A stretch of 64,000 nucleotides of DNA from Acidobacteriaceae bacterium. Lineage in GTDB: Bacteria; Acidobacteriota; Terriglobia; Terriglobales; Acidobacteriaceae. Shown here one piece after another: positions 27,837-37,891 of this stretch. Position numbers and translations under genes: made by a program. The notes beneath the pieces are model-generated. The model did no database searches. It saw nothing but the letters and a program-made list of their open reading frames with translations, and had not been told where the DNA came from. The stretch spans positions 1 through 64,000 of the forward strand of contig JAOAPC010000008.1 of assembly GCA_025462735.1 (NCBI GenBank). The letters are read 5' to 3'. Numbering within the stretch: position 1 is the stretch's first letter; every line of letters starts with the position of its first letter.

Positions 27837-29411
27837 TCAAACAGCGGACACTTCAGGCGCGGTCCGCCGCCAACGCCACGCATAGTAAACCGGAATCCCA
27901 AGCAACACAATAATCAGGCCCGGCCAGGTAAATTGCGGCTTGTAAAGCAATAGCACGATGTCAATGAAGATCGCCATTACGATATAGATCGCCGGCAGCA
28001 CCGGATAACCGAAGGCTCGATATGGACGCTCGGCATTCGGGCGCTTGAACCGCAGAACGAACAGTCCGGCAATCGTCAGAATGTAAAACACCAGCACTGC
28101 GAAGACAACGTAGTCCAGTAATTGACCGTAGCTGCCGGAAACACAAAGGATGCAAATCCAGACCATCTGCACCATCAGCGAAACAGCTGGAGTCTTATAT
28201 CTGGGATGCAGTTTTCCTGCGCCACGAAAGAACAAACCATCCTTCGCCATGGCGTAATAGACGCGGGCTCCGGAGAGAATCAGTCCATTATTACAGCCAA
28301 AGCCGGAGACCATAATCGCGGCCGCCATGAGATAACCGCCGATGGCGCCGAACATCTGAGTCAACGCCGCGGTTGCAACGCGATCTTCTGTGGCATGCTG
28401 AATCCCGCGCTGCAAAATGGTCGCACCATCCGGTGAGCCATGCAGCGGCAGAACATTCAGATAGATCACGTTGCAGGCGATGTATAAAGCGATCACGACT
28501 CCGGTGCCGAGAGCAAGCGAAAGCGGCAGATTACGCTTCGGGTTGATCACTTCCCCGGCAGTGAAGGTCACATTGTTCCAGGCGTCGGCGGAAAAAAGCG
28601 AACCCACTTGCGCGACGGCAAGAATGGTTAGCGTACTCACCAAAACCAGTGTGCCACCCGAGCCAACCTGAACGGGATGCAACGCTCGGACTCCATGCCA
28701 GAAGTTCGGACCGAAATTCGCGGCCAAGGCGGCGGCGTTGCGTCCGATAAAGAGTCCAACGATCACCAGCCCGAACAATGCCGCGACTTTCGCAAAGGTA
28801 AACACGTTCTGGATAAGCGCGCCGGTCTTGACACCGAAGATATTGATAACCGAGAGCGCGATAACCATGAGGATGGCCATCAGGTTCTGTGTGTTAATGC
28901 CGACATCCATGTTGCCCAAAGTCACCGAGTGACCGATGTGAATGGGCGGGACCTTCACCAGATGAATGAGCCAATGCGTAGAAGAAATCCAGGGAAAGAA
29001 AACTCCGAAAAATTTGCCGAAGGCCACACCCACCGCGGCAATCGTCCCTGTTTGAATTACCAGAAATAGTGTCCAGCCGTAAAGGAATCCCCACAATGGG
29101 CCGAGCGCTTCGCGAAGATAAACATATTGTCCACCCGCCTGCGGCATCATGGCGGCAAGTTCGCCGTAACTCAGAGCGGCGACGATGGTGAGGAATCCGG
29201 TAATGACCCAGGCGCCGATCAACAATGCCGGCGAGTCAACTTCGCGGGCAATTTCCGCCGAGACCAGAAAAATCCCTGACCCAATCATCGATCCCATTAC
29301 CAGCATGGTTGAACTGGTGAGGCCGAGACCTTTGACGAATTCGCGATCAGTGGATGAGGTTGCGGGGATGGCGACGGCCGGTTTGGTTTCTACGGTCAGG
29401 TGTTTCTCCAA
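27837..29411 (-). CDS. APC-superfamily amino-acid permease
   Basis: A 524-residue membrane protein with about 12 transmembrane segments. Signatures are VMGSMIGSGIFLVSAEIAR and GELAAMMPQAGGQYVYLREA. This is closer to LAT/AdiC/SteT-type exchangers than to its downstream neighbour. The start appears to be TTG at 29411. Two different permeases in one operon suggest complementary amino-acid uptake or exchange, but substrates cannot be told. Confidence 0.88.
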   Translation of the reverse strand: MEKHLTVETKPAVAIPATSSTDREFVKGLGLTSSTMLVMGSMIGSGIFLVSAEIAREVDSPALLIGAWVITGFLTIVAALSYGELAAMMPQAGGQYVYLREALGPLWGFLYGWTLFLVIQTGTIAAVGVAFGKFFGVFFPWISSTHWLIHLVKVPPIHIGHSVTLGNMDVGINTQNLMAILMVIALSVINIFGVKTGALIQNVFTFAKVAALFGLVIVGLFIGRNAAALAANFGPNFWHGVRALHPVQVGSGGTLVLVSTLTILAVAQVGSLFSADAWNNVTFTAGEVINPKRNLPLSLALGTGVVIALYIACNVIYLNVLPLHGSPDGATILQRGIQHATEDRVATAALTQMFGAIGGYLMAAAIMVSGFGCNNGLILSGARVYYAMAKDGLFFRGAGKLHPRYKTPAVSLMVQMVWICILCVSGSYGQLLDYVVFAVLVFYILTIAGLFVLRFKRPNAERPYRAFGYPVLPAIYIVMAIFIDIVLLLYKPQFTWPGLIIVLLGIPVYYAWRWRRTAPEVSAV

Positions 29412-29490
29412 AAACTAGGGGTCAGTTTCTAGCGTCCAGCTGCCTGCGGTCGACCTGTCAAATGTGAAAAGTGGCAGTGACCACTAGACT

Positions 29491-30114
29491 TTACCCCAGA
29501 ATGCGCAAAAATTCCTCTGCTGATTTGCCGGGATCACGAACCAGATCGGATATTACCGCAACTGAGTCTGCTCCTGTCGCGATCACCGACTGGCAATTCA
29601 ACCGCGTAATGCCACCAATCGCGACCAGCGGTTTGCGCGTCAGTTCACGCGCGCGGCGCACTCCGTCGAGGCCAATCACCGGATCTGGTTTAGCTTTGCT
29701 GCCAGTTGCGAAGACTGGCCCGATCGCGATGTAATCCGCCGAAGTTCGATCAGCCTCAGCCACCTGCTCAGGATTGTGCGTGGAGACACCCAGCCAGCGA
29801 TTGGGACCTATGATTTTTCGCGCACTCGCCGGCGAAAGATCATCCTGGCCAAGATGGACGCCGTCGAATTCTGCTGCGAGGCAGGCGTCCGCCCGATCGT
29901 TCATGATGAGCTTCACGCGCGAGCCAATCCGAGCTTTCAATTCCCTCGCGTGACCCAACATCGTCCGAGTGTCTGCCGATTTGTTGCGGTACTGAACGAT
30001 GGTCACTCCCGCCGCGACCAACTCATCCGCCGCTTGAAAAAGCAGTTGCGGCACAGAAAAGCACGAGGCGTCGAGTATTGCGTAGAGCCTGCCAGCTTCG
30101 CCTTTCCAGTTCAT
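29491..30114 (-). CDS. thiE: Thiamine-phosphate synthase
   Basis: A 207-residue TIM-barrel enzyme. Motifs are VTIVQYRNKSADTR, LIMNDRADACLA, GVHLGQDD, the phosphate-binding IGPVFATGSK and VAIGGI. It joins the pyrimidine and thiazole phosphates to make thiamine phosphate. No other thiamine gene is in the window, and I see no TPP riboswitch upstream. It is divergent from the SAM hydroxide adenosyltransferase gene. Confidence 0.93.
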   Translation of the reverse strand: MNWKGEAGRLYAILDASCFSVPQLLFQAADELVAAGVTIVQYRNKSADTRTMLGHARELKARIGSRVKLIMNDRADACLAAEFDGVHLGQDDLSPASARKIIGPNRWLGVSTHNPEQVAEADRTSADYIAIGPVFATGSKAKPDPVIGLDGVRRARELTRKPLVAIGGITRLNCQSVIATGADSVAVISDLVRDPGKSAEEFLRILG

Positions 30115-30291
30115 AGGTGTTTGCGTTGTCTTTGACTATAGACGAACGGCAAGCCAGGAGCGGTGTTCGACAAACTGCTGGTTACATTCAGGGAGCGGCG
30201 AAGAAAGCAAGCCCATAAGGATCGGCTTTCTTTTTTGCGGAATCCCGGAATTCTCTTTATTCTTGGTCATCAAAAGGAGACGCACAGCAAC

Positions 30292-31233
30292 ATGTCAATT
30301 CGAACCGCCGATCCAAAACTTTTTTCTGGGTTCGCACCCCGAACAGTTCTGACGATTGTTGCGTTTTTGTTTTTGTGCGCGGTCGTTCCGACATTTTGCG
30401 CCGAAGCTCCGGCGCAAGCTCCTCGACTGGTGTTCATGACCGATTTTGGCGTGCTCGATGACTCGGTCGCAATCTGCAAAGGGGTGATGTACTCGATCGA
30501 TCCTGAATTGCGCATTGTCGACCTTACGCACCAGGTCACTCCGTATTCGATTCTCGACGGGGCGCGTTATCTTTTTGGCGCGACTCCTTACTATCCGGCG
30601 GGGACAGTTTTTGTAGTGGTTGTAGATCCTACCGTCGGCAGCACCCGCAAAGCGGTCATCGTGAAATCGAAGCGCGGACAATACTTCGTACTACCTGATA
30701 ATGGCTTGATAACGCTGGTGGCGGACCGTGATGGACTCGAGGGCGCAAGAGAAATCACGACTCGTGACTGGATGATTGGATCGGCTCTCTCTTCAACTTT
30801 TCATGGCCGAGACATTTTTTCTCCGGTGGGAGCACACGTAGCCCGCGGCGACGATTGGACGCAGGTTGGACCCGAGGTTCGGGTCGAAAAGCTTGTCCGC
30901 CTCGATTTGAAGCCGGTTCGGACCGACGATGCTGGAATTTATGGCGAAGTCATAGCTACCGATGGGCCGTTTGGCAACCTGGTGACGAACATCGACGGGG
31001 ACGAATTTCTGAAGCTCGGCTATCACCATGGAGACAAGGTACACGTTACGATCGGCACGGCAGACCTGACCTTGTCATTCGTGCGCACATTCAGCGACGT
31101 TGCATTGAAGGTCCCGCTCCTGTACATCGATTCGCGGGGACGCGTGGGGCTGGCGGTGAATCAGGGAAGTTTTGCTTCCATTTATCGAATCAAGCCGCCA
31201 GCGCCGTTTTCCATCGCGCGTCTAAAGCCCTAG
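30292..31233 (+). CDS. SAM hydroxide adenosyltransferase (DUF62/duf-62 family) with signal peptide
   Basis: A 313-residue protein. Residues 1-45 look like a signal peptide or anchor (TVLTIVAFLFLCAVVPTFCA). The mature part is a SAM hydroxide adenosyltransferase, related to fluorinase and chlorinase: LVFMTDFGVLDDSVA, VDPTVGSTRKAVIV, DNGLITLV and TFHGRDIFSPVGAHVA. The family hydrolyses S-adenosylmethionine to adenosine and methionine. ATG 30292 is preceded by AAAAGGAGA. Export is odd for an enzyme whose known substrate is cytoplasmic; an uncleaved membrane anchor is the alternative. Confidence 0.85.
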   Translation: MSIRTADPKLFSGFAPRTVLTIVAFLFLCAVVPTFCAEAPAQAPRLVFMTDFGVLDDSVAICKGVMYSIDPELRIVDLTHQVTPYSILDGARYLFGATPYYPAGTVFVVVVDPTVGSTRKAVIVKSKRGQYFVLPDNGLITLVADRDGLEGAREITTRDWMIGSALSSTFHGRDIFSPVGAHVARGDDWTQVGPEVRVEKLVRLDLKPVRTDDAGIYGEVIATDGPFGNLVTNIDGDEFLKLGYHHGDKVHVTIGTADLTLSFVRTFSDVALKVPLLYIDSRGRVGLAVNQGSFASIYRIKPPAPFSIARLKP

Positions 31234-31259
31234 ACCGCCACGGCACGCGGAAAACGATT

Positions 31260-31922
31260 TCAGTTCACGTCCGAGAGCACGGCGATCGTGTAACCGCCGC
31301 TTGGGTTGTCGAGAGCGACGACTGTGCGGATCTGGCCGGCGCTGAACGAAAGCGCATTGCTGTTAATGAGGATGTTTTTCGAACCGGCGGGCGCGAACTC
31401 TACTTGGTAGCTGCCTGCCGCGACCGTGGCGTAGCTGGACGCCAATTGGTAGCCGAGACCAGAAAAAGTTGGATTCACGGTTGAAATATCGGTGCCTGGG
31501 GCAACGACGTACACGTCGGTGGTCCCCAAAGCAGTGGACGCGTTTATGGTGCGAATCTGAATATTGCCGGACGAAGGCGTGGTTTTGTTGTCGGCGAAAA
31601 CAGTCGGGCCAGAGTTAGTCGCCAGGACCGTGTTGTTCCCGGAATTCAGGCTGAGGGTCTGATTAAAAAGGGTGGTGCCATTGGCTTGAATTTGGCCCGT
31701 TTGTGAACCGGAACTCACAGAAGCATAGCTCGACGCAGCGCCAAAGGCGACGCCGGTAGCGACGGTGCTGCTACCCACCAGCATGTTGATGCTGGTCTGT
31801 CCATCCATTGCATTCAACAATCTGACTTTAGAACTGCTGGATCCACATCCCGTGGCAAAGAATATTGTGCTCAAGGCGAACAGTGAAATGCTAAGGGGTG
31901 CCGGTTTCCGCAAACGAATCAC
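31260..31922 (-). CDS. DUF4397-domain lipoprotein
   Basis: A 220-residue protein starting at GTG 31922, six bases after AAGGAG. The signal peptide ends in a lipobox-like FATGCGSSSS, so the mature protein is probably a lipoprotein. The body contains DUF4397-type repeats (SSKVRLLNAMDGQTSINMLV and a second unit with GTTDVYVVAPGTDI), rich in Ser, Thr and Asn beta-strands. The function is unknown; such proteins are surface beta-sandwiches. Confidence 0.8.
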   Translation of the reverse strand: MIRLRKPAPLSISLFALSTIFFATGCGSSSSKVRLLNAMDGQTSINMLVGSSTVATGVAFGAASSYASVSSGSQTGQIQANGTTLFNQTLSLNSGNNTVLATNSGPTVFADNKTTPSSGNIQIRTINASTALGTTDVYVVAPGTDISTVNPTFSGLGYQLASSYATVAAGSYQVEFAPAGSKNILINSNALSFSAGQIRTVVALDNPSGGYTIAVLSDVN

Positions 31923-32122
31923 GAAGATCTCCTTCAGGTGGGTTTGGGTACTATCTGGCACTGATGCGCGGCGCTGTGATCAAAGTTGCTGAATTTGCGT
32001 AAAGAGTGGTCAAGCTTCAGTAAAGCGTTGTAAATGACCTGCGGGATCAGTGGAAGATCGGAGAGTAGTCAGTTCATTGTTCTCATAATTGCGATTGTGT
32101 GCGAGTCTTTTGTGTTTGCGTC

Positions 32123-33451
32123 TCATTCCGCGGCGAGATAGATATAGCGCAATATGAATAGGGCGGTGAGCACCCAGATCAGCACACTAACTTCACGGAA
32201 TTTTCCTGCCGCAGCCTTCACCACCGTGTAGCAGATCAAACCGAGACTTAGACCGGTGGCAATGCTGAACGTCAGCGGTGTAGCTAGCGTAGTGATGAAC
32301 GCCGGCAACGCCTCGGTGAATTCGCGCCACTCGATGCGCGCGATGGATTGTGTCATCAGCGCGCCAACGAGTATCAATGCTGGAGCGGTGGCAAAGGCTG
32401 GAATCGCGGTAGCCAGCGGCGAACAAAATGTGGCCAGCAGGAACAGCGCCGCAATCAGAATGTTGCCAAGCCCGGTGCGCGCACCCGCGGCTACTCCTGC
32501 AGCACTCTCGATATAGCTGGTCACCGTGGATGTGCCTGTGAGAGCGCCGAACATGGTGCCGACCGCATCGGCGACAAGGGCTTTTCCGACACGAGGAATT
32601 TTGCCGTCCTTGACGAATCCGCCCTGCTCGCACACTCCCACGAGCGTGCCCACATTGTCGAAAAGATCAACGAAGAGGAATGCGAATGCAATTTCCAGCA
32701 AGCCGAGATGGCTGGCGCCACGAAAATCAAGCTGCAAAAAAGTGGCCGAAGGATTAGGCATGGCGAAAATCGCCGACGGCCAATTCGAGATGCCGCGCCA
32801 GATCCCGAGTAATGTCGTGGCGAAGACGCCGATCAGGATTGCCGCATGCACCCTCCGCGCCATCAGCACAATCGTGAGCACGAGGCCAATGCACGCGGTT
32901 TGCACTTCTCTGTCGGAAAAATTTCCCAAGGCGACAAAGGTAGCGGAATTCGCCACCACCAGCTTTGCGTTGCGAAGGCCGACAAAGGCAATGAACATGC
33001 CGATACCCGCGGCGGTTGAATGCTTCAAGCACTCGGGGATTCCGTTCACGATCTGCTCGCGCAATCGGGTAACGGTGAGCACCAGAAAGATAGCTCCCGA
33101 GAAGAACACTACGCCCAGCGCCGTCCGCCATGGGACATGCATATTCAGGCAAACGGAATACGTAAAGTAAGCGTTGAGTGACATGCCGGGTGCCAGCGCA
33201 ATGGGATAGTTGGCATAAAGCCCCATGACAAGCGTGGCTACCGCGGCGGAAACACAAGTGGCAAACACCACTCCGTCGGGAGGCACTCCCGCCTGCGCCA
33301 GGATCTGCGGGTTCACCACCACGATGTAGGCCATAGTGACGAACGTAGTCAGGCCGCCGAGCAATTCTTGTTTTACGGTCGTCTGGTTTTCAGCCAGCCG
33401 GAAGTAGCGGTGGATGAACGACGTCTGTTGCAGTTGGGCGGTCGCAGTCAT
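32123..33451 (-). CDS. NCS2-family purine/xanthine-uracil permease (AzgA-like)
   Basis: A 442-residue membrane protein with about 12-14 transmembrane segments. The N-terminus has ELLGGLTTFVTMAYIVVVNP, followed by PIALAPGMSLNAYFTY, hallmarks of the AzgA (guanine/hypoxanthine) branch. FVDLFDNVGTLVGV is the conserved carboxyl-bearing helix and GTSTVTSYIESAAGVAAGAR follows. It is a proton-driven nucleobase importer. The ATG at 33451 is chosen because it fits family length; 35 more in-frame residues upstream look non-coding. Confidence 0.9.
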   Translation of the reverse strand: MTATAQLQQTSFIHRYFRLAENQTTVKQELLGGLTTFVTMAYIVVVNPQILAQAGVPPDGVVFATCVSAAVATLVMGLYANYPIALAPGMSLNAYFTYSVCLNMHVPWRTALGVVFFSGAIFLVLTVTRLREQIVNGIPECLKHSTAAGIGMFIAFVGLRNAKLVVANSATFVALGNFSDREVQTACIGLVLTIVLMARRVHAAILIGVFATTLLGIWRGISNWPSAIFAMPNPSATFLQLDFRGASHLGLLEIAFAFLFVDLFDNVGTLVGVCEQGGFVKDGKIPRVGKALVADAVGTMFGALTGTSTVTSYIESAAGVAAGARTGLGNILIAALFLLATFCSPLATAIPAFATAPALILVGALMTQSIARIEWREFTEALPAFITTLATPLTFSIATGLSLGLICYTVVKAAAGKFREVSVLIWVLTALFILRYIYLAAE

Positions 33452-33596
33452 TATCTTGAATTCGGTTTCCGACTTCCGATGCAGGCCTGAGACCGAAATA
33501 AGGTGATGGGAATGATACAGAAAACGCGCAGGAATTTCCCGCGTGAGATTAAGCACTATGGAAGACGGAATGCCGCGTCCGCTGAGCTAGACGCGC

Positions 33597-34847
33597 TTAC
33601 AGTTGGCTCATCTTTGCCAGGAACTCGCTGTTGGCTTGTGCTTTGGCAAGGCGTTCGATGAGAAGTTCCATCGCTTCCACGGGCGAGAGCGGGTTTAGGA
33701 CTTTGCGCAGCACCCAAATTCGGGCCAAATCGTCCTTCGGGATAAGCAGCTCTTCCTTACGTGTGCCGGAGCGCTGAATATCAATTGCCGGGAAGGTGCG
33801 CTTGTCGACTAACTTACGGTCGAGAATGATTTCGCAGTTGCCGGTGCCTTTGAACTCTTCAAAAATCACGTCATCCATGCGGGAGCCGGTGTCGATCAGC
33901 GCGGTAGCGATGATGGTCAGGGATCCGCCCTCTTCGATGTTTCGCGCCGAGCCGAAGAACCTCTTCGGGCGTTGGAGCGCGTTTGAATCAACGCCGCCTG
34001 ATAAGACCTTGCCGGATGGGGGAACGATGGTGTTGTAGGCGCGAGCCAGACGCGTGATGGAATCGAGCAGAATGACCACATCGCGCTTGTGCTCGACCAG
34101 GCGCTTCGCCTTCTCGATCACCATTTCGGCTACTTGCACGTGACGCGCAGCTGGCTCGTCGAAAGTTGAAGAAATTACTTCGCCTTTCACCGAGCGCTGC
34201 ATGTCGGTAACTTCTTCCGGGCGCTCGTCGATCAACAGAACGATCAGCACGACTTCCGGATGGTTGGTAGTAATCGAATTCGCGACATTCTGAAGCAGCA
34301 TGGTTTTGCCGGCGCGCGGAGGCGAAACAATCAATCCACGCTGGCCTTTGCCTAGCGGGGTGAGCAAATCCATTACCCGGGCGCTGATGTTCTCGCGAAC
34401 CGTTTCCAGCTTCAGCCGTTCTTGCGGATAGAGCGGGGTCAGATTGTCGAACAGGATCTTATTGCGTGCTTCTTCCGGAGATTCGAAATTGACCGCTTCG
34501 ATCTTCACCAGCGCGAAATATTTCTCGCCTTCATGCGGAGGCCGTACCTGGCCGCTGATGGTGTCTCCGGTTTTCAGGTCAAACTTGCGAATTTGCGAGG
34601 GCGAAACGTAGATGTCGTCCGGACCCGGCAGATAGTTGTAGTCGGGTGAACGCAGGAAGCCATAGCCATCGGGAAGGATTTCGAGCACGCCCTCGGCGAA
34701 GATGTGGCCTTCTTTTTCGCTTTGCGCCTGCAAAATCTTGAAAATAAGGTCCTGCTTGCGCATGCCGCTGGCGCCCGGAAGGTCAAGGGTGCGAGCGATC
34801 TTAGTTAATTCGGTTATGTTCTTTTCTTTGAGTTCTGCAATGGTCAT
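33597..34847 (-). CDS. rho: Transcription termination factor Rho
   Basis: A 416-residue RNA helicase. The N-terminal Rho_N domain ([20 protein letters not shown]) is followed by an RNA-binding cold-shock-like domain ([21 protein letters not shown]) and the ATPase with P-loop [15 protein letters not shown], the Walker B region [15 protein letters not shown] and the Q/R-loop region. Length is normal. It terminates transcription as a hexamer. It follows a small omega-like gene. Confidence 0.97.
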   Translation of the reverse strand: MTIAELKEKNITELTKIARTLDLPGASGMRKQDLIFKILQAQSEKEGHIFAEGVLEILPDGYGFLRSPDYNYLPGPDDIYVSPSQIRKFDLKTGDTISGQVRPPHEGEKYFALVKIEAVNFESPEEARNKILFDNLTPLYPQERLKLETVRENISARVMDLLTPLGKGQRGLIVSPPRAGKTMLLQNVANSITTNHPEVVLIVLLIDERPEEVTDMQRSVKGEVISSTFDEPAARHVQVAEMVIEKAKRLVEHKRDVVILLDSITRLARAYNTIVPPSGKVLSGGVDSNALQRPKRFFGSARNIEEGGSLTIIATALIDTGSRMDDVIFEEFKGTGNCEIILDRKLVDKRTFPAIDIQRSGTRKEELLIPKDDLARIWVLRKVLNPLSPVEAMELLIERLAKAQANSEFLAKMSQL

Positions 34848-34932
34848 TAGCTCACCTGCGAGGAGATTGAGATAGGGAGGAGATTTTCAGGGAGATTCAG
34901 GTTAACTTAGGCAGGAGGACTAGGCTGCTAAC

Positions 34933-35148
34933 TTAAGCAGCCCGCCGTTGTGCCTCAACAAAATGCTCCGGTTCAGACAAAACCGTCTGCCGCTCAGAGC
35001 TTGCAATCCGATCCAGTACCTCGTTCATGGTTTCCTGGATTCGGGTGTTAGGCTTGTGAAACTTACGCGTAGCTTTGGAGGCAAGCTGACAGAGCATATA
35101 ACGGTTCCGCAAAGTATGTAAAGCGTCGAAAACACGATCAGAGCGCAT
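34933..35148 (-). CDS. rpoZ: Possible RNA polymerase omega subunit
   Basis: A 71-residue protein upstream of rho. The segment ALHTLRNRYMLCQLASKATRK resembles the omega core (NRF-LV--A--RA) and is followed by TMNEVLDRI, which fits the omega C-terminal helix. Omega helps to assemble the beta-prime subunit. A GAAAGG ribosome site precedes the ATG. The match is by pattern only, so the name is tentative. Between it and rho lies a GGCTGC/GCAGCC hairpin overlapping its end. Confidence 0.5.
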   Translation of the reverse strand: MRSDRVFDALHTLRNRYMLCQLASKATRKFHKPNTRIQETMNEVLDRIASSERQTVLSEPEHFVEAQRRAA

Positions 35149-35486
35149 GTGAAAGTCCTTTCTGTTTAGGAGTTTGCGATAGACCTCAGCTCCGTTTGAA
35201 GGGAACCGGGCGAACGCCTACCCACCAGAACTGTAAGATACTGAAAACAGATGAGTTCTACAGGAAAAAGCTCTGGCTACCCTTAATAGATGCTCCGAAG
35301 TGGCCGAAAGTTTCTCGGTTACATTTCGACCAGAACCATCCGAGCGGAGGATCGTCAGGAATCTGGCCAAGGCCCTCGGAACGCTTTAACTTACAAGGAG
35401 AACGCCAGCGCGTCAAGAGATTTTGTGAGCTGGCTGTTAATAACCCGGCACTCCCGAACGGAAATGGGAACTACCTAATTCGTAAT
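35149..35486. other. Intergenic region, no gene recognised
   Basis: About 340 bp between the start of the omega-like gene and the end of comM. A plus-strand open frame from 35196 runs into comM antisense and shows no family features or ribosome site. A short GGCG-TT-CGCC hairpin lies near 35210 in the 5' leader of the omega-like gene. Nothing else is clear. Confidence 0.35.
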
Positions 35487-37037
35487 TCAGGCCCAAAATA
35501 CCCGGTCCAGACTGCGGTACTGGATGGCCTCAGCTATGTGCTTGGGCTCGATTGCCGCGGAACCCTCGAGATCCGCGACCGTTCTGGCCACTTTTAGAAT
35601 CCGGTCGTGAGCTCGGGCCGTGAGCCCCTGCTGGGACATGGCGCGTTCCAGCAACCGTTCGCAGTCGGCCGACAGTTCGCAAGATGAACGTATGTTCCGC
35701 GAGGTCATTTGTGCGTTCGAGTAAATCTTCGTGCGGGTCTCGGAGGTAAACCTGCGCAATTGGATCTCCCGCGCCTTCACCACACGTTCGCGAATGCGAT
35801 TTGAGCCTTCCGGCTCTGCCGCCGCTCGCATCTCCTTGTAGTTCACGGCGGGGACGTCGATGTGGATATCAATGCGATCCATTAAGGGCCCAGAAATTTT
35901 CTGCATATAGCGCTGGATCATCGGCTGAGTACAGTGGCATTCGCGCGACCGATCATTGAAGAAACCGCACGGGCACGGGTTCATGGCCGCAGCCAGCATA
36001 AACCGGGCGGGAAAGGTCAGGGACATAGAAGCGCGGGCGATACAGACGGTCCCATCCTCGAGCGGCTGTCGCATGACTTCGAGCACGTTGCGTGGAAATT
36101 CAGGGAGCTCGTCAAGAAACAGAACTCCGTTATGCGAAAGCGAGACTTCACCCGGGCGGGGAATGACGCCGCCGCCGATCAGCCCCGCGTCAGAGATTGT
36201 GTGGTGCGGGTTTCGAAATGGGCGCAAGCCGACCAATCCGGCACCGTGATCTAGTACGCCGGCTACGCTGTGGATCTTCGTCGTCTCCAGGGCTTCCTCG
36301 AACGTAAATGGCGGCAGGATGGTAGGAATGCGTTTGGCCAGCATGGTCTTGCCTGAGCCCGGAGGGCCGATCATCAGAATGTTATGGCCGCCGGCGCAGG
36401 CGACTTCGAGGGCGCGCTTTGCAGTCTGCTGGCCGCGAACATCTTTGAAGTCGACTGGGAAATACTGGCGCTCGTTCAGCAGTTCTTCTTGATTGACCAC
36501 AACTGGCGCGATCCCATTGCCAGTGTTCACAAAATGGATTACATCGAGGAGAGACTTCACCGGGTAAACCGTCACGCCGCTGACCATGGCGGCTTCCTTG
36601 GCGTTCAATTCAGGGACCACAATACGTGAAATCTTACGGCCGCGGGCTTCGATGGCGATAGGAAGCGCGCCGCGAACAGCACGGATACCGCCGTCAAGAG
36701 AAAGCTCGCCTACAAACAGGCAATCCGAGATTTCTTTCTTGTTCAAGCCGCCATATGCGCCGAGGATGCCGAGCGCCATCGGCAAATCGAAGCCGGAGCC
36801 TTCTTTTTTTATGTCGGCGGGAGCGAGATTAATGATGATGTGGGTAGGCGGAATATCGTATCCGCAATTCTTCAGGGCGGCACGCACACGGTCGCGACTC
36901 TCGCGCACGGCAGCGTCGGGCAAGCCAACGGTGTGGAAGTGGTCTTCGTCGCACTTGATGCCGGAGACGTCCACCTCCACTTCGATAATGCTGGCGTCAA
37001 TACCGTAAACGGCGGCGCTCAGAGTTTTATAGAGCAT
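35487..37037 (-). CDS. comM: YifB/ComM-family Mg-chelatase-like AAA+ ATPase
   Basis: A 516-residue protein. The N-terminal ChlI-like/Lon-protease-like domain (about 1-170) has [21 protein letters not shown] and GDLS-like [14 protein letters not shown]. The AAA+ module has Walker [18 protein letters not shown] and Walker [12 protein letters not shown], and a C-terminal Mg-chelatase helical domain follows. The cysteine-rich [13 protein letters not shown] is typical. ComM is a branch-migration helicase for natural transformation. A perfect TGTGA-N6-TCACA palindrome lies 64 bp upstream. Confidence 0.93.
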   Translation of the reverse strand: MLYKTLSAAVYGIDASIIEVEVDVSGIKCDEDHFHTVGLPDAAVRESRDRVRAALKNCGYDIPPTHIIINLAPADIKKEGSGFDLPMALGILGAYGGLNKKEISDCLFVGELSLDGGIRAVRGALPIAIEARGRKISRIVVPELNAKEAAMVSGVTVYPVKSLLDVIHFVNTGNGIAPVVVNQEELLNERQYFPVDFKDVRGQQTAKRALEVACAGGHNILMIGPPGSGKTMLAKRIPTILPPFTFEEALETTKIHSVAGVLDHGAGLVGLRPFRNPHHTISDAGLIGGGVIPRPGEVSLSHNGVLFLDELPEFPRNVLEVMRQPLEDGTVCIARASMSLTFPARFMLAAAMNPCPCGFFNDRSRECHCTQPMIQRYMQKISGPLMDRIDIHIDVPAVNYKEMRAAAEPEGSNRIRERVVKAREIQLRRFTSETRTKIYSNAQMTSRNIRSSCELSADCERLLERAMSQQGLTARAHDRILKVARTVADLEGSAAIEPKHIAEAIQYRSLDRVFWA

Positions 37038-37100
37038 GCGGGCGGGATCCCAGGGGAGGGCAATCCAGCTTCACCGTATCCCATAGGCAGGAATTTTGAT

Positions 37101-37116
37101 TGTGATGGATGTCACA
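37101..37116. promoter_or_regulatory. CRP/FNR-family consensus site upstream of comM
   Basis: TGTGATGGATGTCACA is a perfect TGTGA-N6-TCACA dyad, the CRP-type consensus. It lies about 64 bases before the comM ATG. A weak -10-like GATACG on the minus strand (37080-37075) would place the dyad near -41. The central ATG is shared with the copy at 38984-38999. Confidence 0.6.
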
Positions 37117-37163
37117 TTTCTGGTGTGACGGATGAGCTTGCAGCTGAGGAAAACTTAGGTGGG

Positions 37164-37183
37164 GACAGCCGCCCTCGGCTGTC
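37164..37183. repeat. GACAGCCG/CGGCTGTC hairpin
   Basis: A perfect 8-bp stem with a 4-base loop lies 14 bp beyond the nuoB stop. Close relatives of the GGACAGC arm occur at 47654-47681 and 48604-48624. It may act in termination of nuoB; it also looks like a dispersed palindromic element. Confidence 0.6.
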
Positions 37184-37197
37184 TGGCCTATCCGTGA

Positions 37198-37761
37198 TTA
37201 GGAAGTCAGGTTCAGCGCGCGCTTGATGGTGCCGCGCTCGGCCTGAATTTTCTGCTGCAGAAGAGTAATCGAATAAATCAGCTGCTCGGGGCGAGGCGGG
37301 CAGCCAGGAACGTAAATGTCCACCGGAATAACCTGATTCACGCTCTGGACCAGCGCGTAATTGTTGAAAACGCCGCCAGAGGTGGCGCACGCGCCCATTG
37401 AGATCACCCACTTTGGCTCGGGCATCTGCTCCCAAAGTTGCCGGATCACAGGAGCCATTTTATTGGAGACACGGCCTGCGATGATCATCAAATCGGACTG
37501 GCGCGGCGACGGCCGAAACACTTCAGCCCCGAAACGGGCAATGTCGAAGCGAGATGCACCCATGGACATCATTTCGATCGCGCAACAAGCAAGGCCGAAG
37601 GTCATCGGCCAAATAGAATTTTTGCGCATCCAGTTGACCACGTTGTCGACCGTGGTGAGCACGACGCCTTCCGGCGTGGGATTGCCATAGGTCAACTCTT
37701 TGACCACACGCTTGCCATTTTCGATTTCTACGTAGGGGCCGAAGTCGAGTGCATTTGCCAT
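37198..37761 (-). CDS. nuoB: NADH-quinone oxidoreductase subunit B
   Basis: A 187-residue subunit of respiratory complex I that binds the N2 iron-sulfur cluster. The four cluster cysteines are in [20 protein letters not shown] and VPGCPPRPE. The family core [20 protein letters not shown] is intact. It acts at the membrane arm/peripheral arm junction. No other nuo gene is in the window, so it is separated from the usual nuoABCD order, yet no residue appears lost. Confidence 0.95.
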   Translation of the reverse strand: MANALDFGPYVEIENGKRVVKELTYGNPTPEGVVLTTVDNVVNWMRKNSIWPMTFGLACCAIEMMSMGASRFDIARFGAEVFRPSPRQSDLMIIAGRVSNKMAPVIRQLWEQMPEPKWVISMGACATSGGVFNNYALVQSVNQVIPVDIYVPGCPPRPEQLIYSITLLQQKIQAERGTIKRALNLTS

Positions 37762-37840
37762 TGAAACTATTTTAAACCACGAGGGACGGGGAGGTATTCA
37801 GGGAAAACTTATATGGGCAGAGTTTCAAAGTTTCCGAAAA

Positions 37841-37873
37841 GTTTCAAAGTTTCACGCTCTGAAACCTTGAAAC
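37841..37873. repeat. GTTTCAAAGTTTC inverted repeat
   Basis: Arms at 37841-37853 and 37861-37873 are inverse with one mismatch and a 7-base loop. Two more GTTTCAAAG-like units lie just before (from about 37822). It is located between the nuoB start and the oxidoreductase stop, in the position of a terminator for the latter. Confidence 0.65.
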
Positions 37874-37891
37874 GTTGAAACTTCAGAAACC

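Noticed and set aside
30115-30291. Possible TPP riboswitch upstream of thiE
   Set aside because: The CTGAGA and other thi-box elements are not present.
35196-35597. Plus-strand frame of 133 codons
   Set aside because: It runs antisense into comM and has no family features or ribosome site.
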